Source: Flavobacterium sp.
GTDB lineage: Bacteria > Bacteroidota > Bacteroidia > Flavobacteriales > Flavobacteriaceae
Length of the DNA: 10,524 nucleotides
Direction of reading: 5' to 3'
Assembly: GCA_019105125.1 (NCBI GenBank)
Contig: JAHRWO010000167.1
Span: 1 to 10,524 of the forward strand
Below are positions 6,032-10,524 of this stretch, one piece after another. The notes under the pieces are model-generated. The model was given only the letters and a program-made list of their open reading frames with translations, was not told where the DNA came from and did not search any database. The stretch's first letter is position 1; each line of letters opens with the position of its first letter. The translations under genes and the position numbers were made by a program.

Positions 6032-7569
6032 AAGAAAACAAAAATATAGAACGTCTTTTTCAAGAAAAATTCAAGGATTTTGAAGCCATTCCGCCTCATA
6101 ACTCTTGGGAAATCATTGCTGGTCGATTGAAAGAGAAAAAAAAGAAAAAAAGAGTGATTCCTTTTTGGTTTCAATTCTCTGAAATTGCTGCATCATTGTT
6201 TATAATTGGTGCTTTGATTTGGAATTTCTCAAAAAGCTCTCATACAACTGAAATCAGTGCTCCTAAAAACCAGACTGTTAACCGTAACAATGAAACTCGC
6301 AAATTATTGAAAAAAGAATCAATTGTAGAAGAAGTTCAAAAAACAAAAGAAAATCAGCAAAAACAATCACTAAATTCGGATAAAGACAAGCTCGAATCTG
6401 TAATAGTTTCAAATGAAAAATATAAAAAAACAAGAACAACTGAATCCAAAGTAGGAGAAAATTCAAAAAATAAAAACATTCAAAAATCAAAAATCACGCA
6501 TGAGGAAAATCTAATTTCTGATGCTGTAAAAATAAAAGTAAAATCGAAATCGGATAAAATCAATAATCCAATTGCAAACCAAACCAGGAAAAAATACGTA
6601 TTTAAAAATGATGATTTACTCAACAATTCTGGTGATAGGAAAAAGTCAGAAATCATATTTAAAAACAAATCATTTAATGAAACATTAATTTCAAAAAATG
6701 ATGAACATACCAAAAAACATAACTTTATTTCGAATGATATAGAGATTCAAGACAGTACGCTAGTGGCTGATATTTCGAATGAAACAAATCCATTAGAGGA
6801 ATTGCTTAAAGAAAAAGAGGAAGGGAAAAATGCAGATGAAAAAGAAAGAAGAAATAAATGGGCGATTAGCACAAATGCGTCGCCTGTTTATTTTAATTCT
6901 ATCGCACAAGGTTCTTCTTTAGACTCGCAATTTAATTTGAACGACAAAAGCTATGCAACAACTTTTAGTGTGGGAATTACAGGAATTTATTCGTTAACAG
7001 AGAAATTAAGTCTAAGATCAGGTATTAATACGATTGTGTTGCGTCACAATACTAACGATGTGTTTTTTGATGCTAGAATTAGTGATGTTTCTCAAAATAT
7101 TCCAACCATATCACGAAATGCAACGGGGTCGAATATGTTATTTACATCTAAAACAGATGTTCCAATATCGTTATCGGGCGATGTAGAAAATGTGAGTATT
7201 AGCAACAACTTGGGTTCACTAGAACAAAACATCAGTTACGTTGAAGTGCCTCTAGAATTAAGTTACAAACTACTCGATAAGAAATTTGGCATTGAAGTGA
7301 TTGGAGGAATGAGTACTTTGTTTTTAAATCAAAATAACATTTCATTAATTGCCAACGGTGTTGAAATGGAAATAGGAAGAGCAAACAATTTAAACGATAT
7401 ACATTTTAGTAGTAATGTCGGTTTGGGTTTTAGATATAGTTTCTGGAAAAGCTTTGATGCTAACTTCCAACCTATGTTTAAATACCAAATCAATACCCTC
7501 AGTGAAAACTTTGGAAATTTTAAACCTTATTTTATTGGTTTATATACTGGAGTTAGTTTTAGTTTTTAA
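6028..7569 (+). CDS. Single-pass membrane protein with C-terminal outer-membrane beta-barrel-like region; candidate anti-sigma factor
   Basis: The protein has 513 residues in three parts. Residues 1-43 form a probable cytosolic head (NIERLFQEKFKDFEAIPP, NSWEII) ending in the basic run KEKKKKKR. A hydrophobic segment at 53-66 (extended 44-67) is a likely inner-membrane helix, N-terminus inside. Residues 68-276 are a hydrophilic, low-complexity linker rich in K, N, S and E. Residues 277-513 show alternating strands (for example FSVGITGIYSLTEKLSLRSG, SYVEVPLELSYKLL, GLGFRYSFW) and end in phenylalanine (GVSFSF), as outer-membrane barrels do. The head resembles N-termini I recall from uncharacterised Bacteroidota proteins beside sigma factors. 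The ATGA overlap with the sigma gene implies coupled expression, hence the anti-sigma proposal, which is inference. If the membrane segment were cleaved as a signal peptide, it would be an ordinary outer-membrane protein, but I see no clear cleavage site. Confidence 0.8.
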   Translation: MKENKNIERLFQEKFKDFEAIPPHNSWEIIAGRLKEKKKKKRVIPFWFQFSEIAASLFIIGALIWNFSKSSHTTEISAPKNQTVNRNNETRKLLKKESIVEEVQKTKENQQKQSLNSDKDKLESVIVSNEKYKKTRTTESKVGENSKNKNIQKSKITHEENLISDAVKIKVKSKSDKINNPIANQTRKKYVFKNDDLLNNSGDRKKSEIIFKNKSFNETLISKNDEHTKKHNFISNDIEIQDSTLVADISNETNPLEELLKEKEEGKNADEKERRNKWAISTNASPVYFNSIAQGSSLDSQFNLNDKSYATTFSVGITGIYSLTEKLSLRSGINTIVLRHNTNDVFFDARISDVSQNIPTISRNATGSNMLFTSKTDVPISLSGDVENVSISNNLGSLEQNISYVEVPLELSYKLLDKKFGIEVIGGMSTLFLNQNNISLIANGVEMEIGRANNLNDIHFSSNVGLGFRYSFWKSFDANFQPMFKYQINTLSENFGNFKPYFIGLYTGVSFSF

Positions 7570-7590
7570 GCTTTTTTGGTTAAGCTTAAA
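7565..7590 (+). repeat. Hairpin overlapping the stop codon of the barrel protein gene
   Basis: TTTAAGCTT (7565-7573) pairs with AAGCTTAAA (7582-7590) around an 8-base loop. The TAA stop (7567-7569) lies in the left arm. It is the first of three hairpins in a row and has no T-run of its own. Confidence 0.55.
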
Positions 7591-7608
7591 TTTACAGTTA
7601 AGTTAAGT

Positions 7609-7630
7609 GTTTCATTCTAAAAAATGAAAC
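7609..7630. repeat. Second hairpin in the convergent intergenic region
   Basis: GTTTCATT (7609-7616) pairs with AATGAAAC (7623-7630) around a 6-base loop. It sits 2 bases before the terminator stem, so the two may stack in the transcript. The stem is AT-rich and the hairpin has no T-run. Confidence 0.5.
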
Positions 7631-7632
7631 TG

Positions 7633-7659
7633 AAAAAGTCCAATTGATTTGGACTTTTT
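7633..7659. terminator. Bidirectional terminator between the sigma operon and plsC
   Basis: AAAAAGTCCAA (7633-7643) pairs with TTGGACTTTTT (7649-7659) around TTGAT. The flanking A5 and T7 runs let it work on both strands. It serves the plus-strand sigma operon and the convergent acyltransferase gene, whose stop codon (7662-7660) directly abuts the stem. Confidence 0.85.
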
Positions 7660-8400
7660 TTATTTATTATCATTAAGTAACGGTTGTAAAATAATTTGTC
7701 TAACCTGATTTTTTAGCGTGTTTTTGTCTTCCAAAGTTTTGCCTTTAGTTTCAATTATTGGATAAATTTTAGCACGCATTTTTCCTGGACTTCCGCTAAA
7801 AAAAGTATACGAAAAACGCTTTTTATTGTCGAAAAACACCATCGGAACGATTGGTAAACCATGTTCTAAAGCAATTCTGAAAGCACCGTCTTTGAATTCG
7901 TCTAATACTATATGTTCTTCTGGAACACCACCTTCGGGAAAAATACAAATGCTCAATCCTTGATGAATTCTTTTCTGAGCACGTTCAAAAACCGCATAGC
8001 GACTTTTACTACTACTTCTATCAACCAAAATACAAACACGTTTATAGATAAATCCAAAAATCGGAATCTTAGCCAATTCTTTTTTTCCTACAAAAACAAA
8101 CGGATGATTTTTAACTGCAATCAACATCAACATAATGTCCGTCATTGAAGTATGATTGGCTACTAACATATAACTTTTTCCATCTTCAAAAACTTCATCA
8201 CCTTCTATTTTGTAATGGAATCCCATTCCAATTAAAATGAATTTTGCCCAAATACGTGCAATTCTAAAAAATAACGGATAGGTTTTTTCACTTAAAATCG
8301 TAGCCAAAATGAAGGGAAATAGTACAATAATGGGAACTAAAACCAAAATGTAGAACCAAATACGATATAAAAGGGTAAGCGGATATTTTAAAAATTTCAT
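7660..8400 (-). CDS. plsC: 1-acyl-sn-glycerol-3-phosphate acyltransferase, PlsC family
   Basis: PlsC-type enzymes transfer a second acyl chain to lysophosphatidic acid, giving phosphatidic acid for phospholipid synthesis at the inner membrane. The protein has 246 residues from ATG 8400. An N-terminal hydrophobic stretch (YRIWFYILVLVPIIVLFPFI) anchors it. It carries the catalytic HX4D motif (NHTSMTD), the FPEGG substrate-binding motif, and a conserved block around VGKKELAKIPIFG. An in-frame TTG four codons upstream (8412) would lengthen it to 250 residues; I prefer the ATG because a perfect -7 box at 8423-8430 puts the transcription start almost on that TTG. It converges on the sigma operon and diverges from trpS. 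Substrate specificity within the family, for instance ornithine-lipid synthesis, cannot be excluded from sequence alone. Confidence 0.88.
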   Translation of the reverse strand: MKFLKYPLTLLYRIWFYILVLVPIIVLFPFILATILSEKTYPLFFRIARIWAKFILIGMGFHYKIEGDEVFEDGKSYMLVANHTSMTDIMLMLIAVKNHPFVFVGKKELAKIPIFGFIYKRVCILVDRSSSKSRYAVFERAQKRIHQGLSICIFPEGGVPEEHIVLDEFKDGAFRIALEHGLPIVPMVFFDNKKRFSYTFFSGSPGKMRAKIYPIIETKGKTLEDKNTLKNQVRQIILQPLLNDNK

Positions 8401-8422
8401 TTTCTTCAGCAAATAATATTCC

Positions 8423-8452
8423 CAAAAGTAATGATTTTCGTAAAACTTCCAC
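8423..8452 (-). promoter_or_regulatory. Candidate plsC promoter
   Basis: On the minus strand TACTTTTG (8430-8423) is a perfect TAnnTTTG. At the expected 19-base spacing the -33 position reads GTG (8452-8450) instead of TTG, so the promoter is probably weaker than that of trpS. Transcription would start near 8416-8419, about 17 nt before the ATG at 8400. Confidence 0.5.
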
Positions 8453-8460
8453 TTTTTAGT

Positions 8461-8490
8461 TTTGCCTTTTTACATTATCCTTTACCTTTG
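8461..8490 (+). promoter_or_regulatory. trpS promoter, Bacteroidota type
   Basis: TTTG (8461-8464), 18 bases, then TACCTTTG (8483-8490): both boxes match the consensus exactly. Transcription should start near 8494-8497, leaving a leader of about 11-14 nt. That is too short for a tRNA-sensing leader or attenuator upstream of trpS. Confidence 0.8.
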
Positions 8491-8507
8491 CAAAAAACAG
8501 TTGAAAA

Positions 8508-9476
8508 ATGGCAAAAATCTTAACCGGAGTTCAAAGTACAGGAACACCACACTTAGGTAATTTATTAGGAGCAATTATTCCTGCTATTCAAATGGCAAAC
8601 AATCCTGATAACGAGTCTTTTCTTTTCATTGCTGATTTGCATTCGATTACGCAAATCAAAAATGGAGCAGAATTAAGACAAAATACATATAGTGTTGCGG
8701 CGGCTTGGCTGGCGTGTGGTTTAGATACGAATCGTGTAGTTTTTTACCGTCAATCAGATGTGCCTCAAACTACAGAGCTTTCTTGGTATTTGAGTTGCTT
8801 TTTTCCGTTCCAACGTTTGACATTAGCGCACTCTTTTAAAGATAAAGCGGATAGATTAGATGATGTCAATGCGGGATTATTTTCGTATCCAATGTTAATG
8901 GCGGCTGATATTTTATTGTATGATGCCAACTTTGTTCCTGTTGGAAAAGATCAATTGCAACATTTAGAAATTACGCGTGATGTAGCTTCGCGTTTTAATC
9001 ATCAAATGGGTGAAACGTTTGTATTACCTGAAGCTAAAATCGACGAACAAATCATGATTATTCCGGGAACAGACGGACAAAAAATGAGTAAATCGAGAAA
9101 CAATTTCATTAATATTTTTGTGGATGACAAAGCACTTCGCAAACAAATTATGGGAATTCAAACCGATAGTACACCATTAGAAGATCCAAAAAACCCAGAT
9201 ACTTGTAATTGTTTTGCTTTGTATAAATTGTTAGCAACACCTGAACAAACAGAAGTAATGAAAGCCAACTATTTAGGTGGAAATTACGGCTACGGTCACG
9301 CCAAACAAGAATTGTTTGAATTAATCGTTGAGAAATTCAAAACCGAAAGAGAAAAATACAATTACTACATCAACAACTTAGAAGAAGTAGATAAATTATT
9401 ATTAGAAGGTGCCGCAAAAGCAAGTGCTGTAGCAAATGGTGTTTTGAAAAGAGTTAGAGAGAAATTGGGTTACTAA
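8508..9476 (+). CDS. trpS: Tryptophan--tRNA ligase
   Basis: This is a class Ic aminoacyl-tRNA synthetase that attaches tryptophan to tRNA(Trp) using ATP, in the cytoplasm. The protein has 322 residues, a normal bacterial length. The HIGH-type motif is PHLGN (14-18), after GVQSTGT. The KMSKS loop is exact at 192-196. Between them lies the conserved block AGLFSYPMLMAADILLYDA (122-140) and VGKDQLQHLEITRD, which form the tryptophan and adenylate pocket and the dimer core. The C-terminal part (about 210-322) is the helical anticodon-binding domain. The ATG at 8508 sits just after a consensus promoter and matches the family N-terminus (MAKILTGVQ). It is monocistronic, with a bidirectional terminator 23 bases after the stop codon. 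Confidence 0.98.
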   Translation: MAKILTGVQSTGTPHLGNLLGAIIPAIQMANNPDNESFLFIADLHSITQIKNGAELRQNTYSVAAAWLACGLDTNRVVFYRQSDVPQTTELSWYLSCFFPFQRLTLAHSFKDKADRLDDVNAGLFSYPMLMAADILLYDANFVPVGKDQLQHLEITRDVASRFNHQMGETFVLPEAKIDEQIMIIPGTDGQKMSKSRNNFINIFVDDKALRKQIMGIQTDSTPLEDPKNPDTCNCFALYKLLATPEQTEVMKANYLGGNYGYGHAKQELFELIVEKFKTEREKYNYYINNLEEVDKLLLEGAAKASAVANGVLKRVREKLGY

Positions 9477-9499
9477 GAAAACTCAAAATTCAATAAAGT

Positions 9500-9537
9500 A
9501 AAACCTCAAAGTTTAGATTTCTAAATTTTGAGGTTTT
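9500..9537. terminator. Bidirectional terminator between trpS and dprA
   Basis: Positions 9500-9517 pair with 9520-9537 across an 18-bp stem with a single G-T wobble (9511/9526); only two bases separate the arms, so the tip will open in practice. The core is AAAACCTCAAA against TTTGAGGTTTT. The T-run to 9539 serves trpS and the A-run on the left serves the convergent dprA, which ends at 9545. Confidence 0.88.
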
Positions 9538-9544
9538 TTATTTA

Positions 9545-10524
9545 TCAAACCACCTCAAACATTTTTCCCGGCAAAGGTCGGATTACACCTTTTAATTCCA
9601 TATTTAACAAAATGGAAGAAATTCTGTAAATAGGAAAATCACATTCTAAAGCGATTATATCCATCATTTCTTTGCCTGTTTTTTGAAGGTAATCGTAAAT
9701 GATTTGCTCTTCATCAGTTAAGGTAACGAACAATTGCTTTTGTACTACTTTTTGAGATTCACGTTGCAATTCCCAATTCAAAATATAGACCAAATCAGCT
9801 GCCGAAGTGAGTAAATTAGCGCGTTGTGTTTTAATCAAATTGTTGCAGCCTTGACTGTATTTATCAGTCGTTCTTCCTGGAACAGCGAAAACATCTCGGT
9901 TGTAATCGTTAGCTAAATTAGCGGTTACTAATGAACCACCTCTTTCGGCACTTTCTATTACGATGGTAGCTTCGCTAATGCCGGCAACTATGCGATTTCG
10001 TTTGATGAAATTTTCTTTATCGGGATTGCTGCTGCTCCAAAATTCGGTTAAAAAGCCGCCTTTATGTTCCATTTTTGCCATGTACTTTTTGTGGGTTTTC
10101 GGATAAATTTGATTCAATCCGTGTGCTAAAAAACCAATGGTTTGCAATCCACAATCCATTGCCATTTGATGGGCGTAAATGTCCACACCATAAGCAAAAC
10201 CACTAACAATGATTGGATTTAGAGGTGAAATTTCTTCGATTAATTTCTTAGTAAATTCCATACCATACGTCGTGATTTGCCGCGTTCCGACAATACTGAT
10301 AATTCTTCGATTTTGTAAATCGATATTCCCCGCTTGAAATAAAAGAACGGGGCAATCAAAACAATGTTTTAATCTTTCGGGATAATTTTCTGATTGAAAA
10401 TACGTAGTAGAAATATTTTCTTTGGAAATAAATTGTAGCTCTGATTCTGCTTTTGCAAATACCGATTTGTCTTGTAAATTTTTAATTACAACCGAACCAA
10501 TGCCGTCAATTTTTTGAAGTTGGG
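9545..10524 (-). CDS. dprA: DNA-processing protein DprA (Smf), N-terminus cut by window edge
   Basis: DprA binds incoming single-stranded DNA during natural transformation and loads RecA onto it; it is widely conserved even in species not known to be competent. The frame is open from the right edge to TGA 9547-9545, with 325 visible residues; about 40 are probably missing. The first visible residues (LQKIDGIGS) are the end of a helix-hairpin-helix (SAM-like) domain. The Rossmann-type core follows with SIVGTR (76-81), SGFAYGVD (107-114), FIKRNRIVAG (172-181) and ESAERGGS (191-198). The last ~65 residues form the winged-helix domain (LTDEEQIIYDYL to the end). The Met at 10261 is internal: 87 residues of clear DprA sequence precede it. 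It converges on trpS across a shared terminator; its promoter is outside the window. Confidence 0.95.
   Translation of the reverse strand, partial: QLQKIDGIGSVVIKNLQDKSVFAKAESELQFISKENISTTYFQSENYPERLKHCFDCPVLLFQAGNIDLQNRRIISIVGTRQITTYGMEFTKKLIEEISPLNPIIVSGFAYGVDIYAHQMAMDCGLQTIGFLAHGLNQIYPKTHKKYMAKMEHKGGFLTEFWSSSNPDKENFIKRNRIVAGISEATIVIESAERGGSLVTANLANDYNRDVFAVPGRTTDKYSQGCNNLIKTQRANLLTSAADLVYILNWELQRESQKVVQKQLFVTLTDEEQIIYDYLQKTGKEMMDIIALECDFPIYRISSILLNMELKGVIRPLPGKMFEVV

Noticed and set aside
9545..10261. A 238-residue DprA starting at Met 10261.
   Set aside because: The frame stays open to the window edge and the 87 upstream residues are clear DprA sequence, including VGTR and the end of the helix-hairpin-helix.

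Overview
The window looks like chromosomal DNA of a member of the Flavobacteriaceae (Bacteroidota), most likely Flavobacterium or a close relative. It is AT-rich. RecA, TrpS, DprA and the PSP1-family protein read like Flavobacterium orthologues. Start codons lack Shine-Dalgarno sequences and sit in A-rich contexts. Upstream of several genes there are good matches to the Bacteroidota promoter TTTG-N18/19-TAnnTTTG. I see no tRNA, rRNA, CRISPR array, insertion sequence or phage gene.

Layout. (1) 1-805, minus: the first 268 residues of a PSP1/RicT-family protein, cut by the window edge. A 13-bp inverted repeat lies over its likely promoter. (2) 986-3815, minus: a tightly coupled three-gene operon, trhO (O2-dependent tRNA U34 hydroxylase, rhodanese fold), a U32-family Fe-S hydroxylase resembling TrhP, and a small 4Fe-4S ferredoxin. 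Both junctions are TAATG stop/start overlaps, and the operon ends in a strong terminator. (3) 3983-5017, plus: recA with its own promoter and terminator. (4) 5076-7569, plus: a small unknown lipoprotein, an ECF-type sigma factor that must start at TTG, and a 513-residue protein with a basic cytosolic N-terminus, one membrane segment, a long low-complexity linker and a C-terminal outer-membrane beta-barrel-like region. (5) 7565-7659: three consecutive hairpins, the last a bidirectional terminator. (6) 7660-8400, minus: a PlsC-type acyltransferase. (7) 8508-9476, plus: trpS, followed by a bidirectional terminator. (8) 9545-10524, minus: dprA, lacking only its N-terminus at the window edge.

How the genes fit together. 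The trhO operon puts on one mRNA the two enzyme types that in E. coli make 5-hydroxyuridine at tRNA position 34 by separate routes, plus a plausible electron carrier. The two enzymes also end in the same ~85-residue domain (about 40 of 85 residues identical by hand alignment, no gaps), which TrhO from E. coli does not have as far as I recall. The sigma factor operon looks like an envelope-signalling module. Its membrane protein could be an anti-sigma factor physically joined to an outer-membrane barrel, so that one polypeptide would span the cell envelope. These two loci are the most interesting parts of the window. The remaining genes (recA, plsC, trpS, dprA, ricT) are conserved housekeeping genes.
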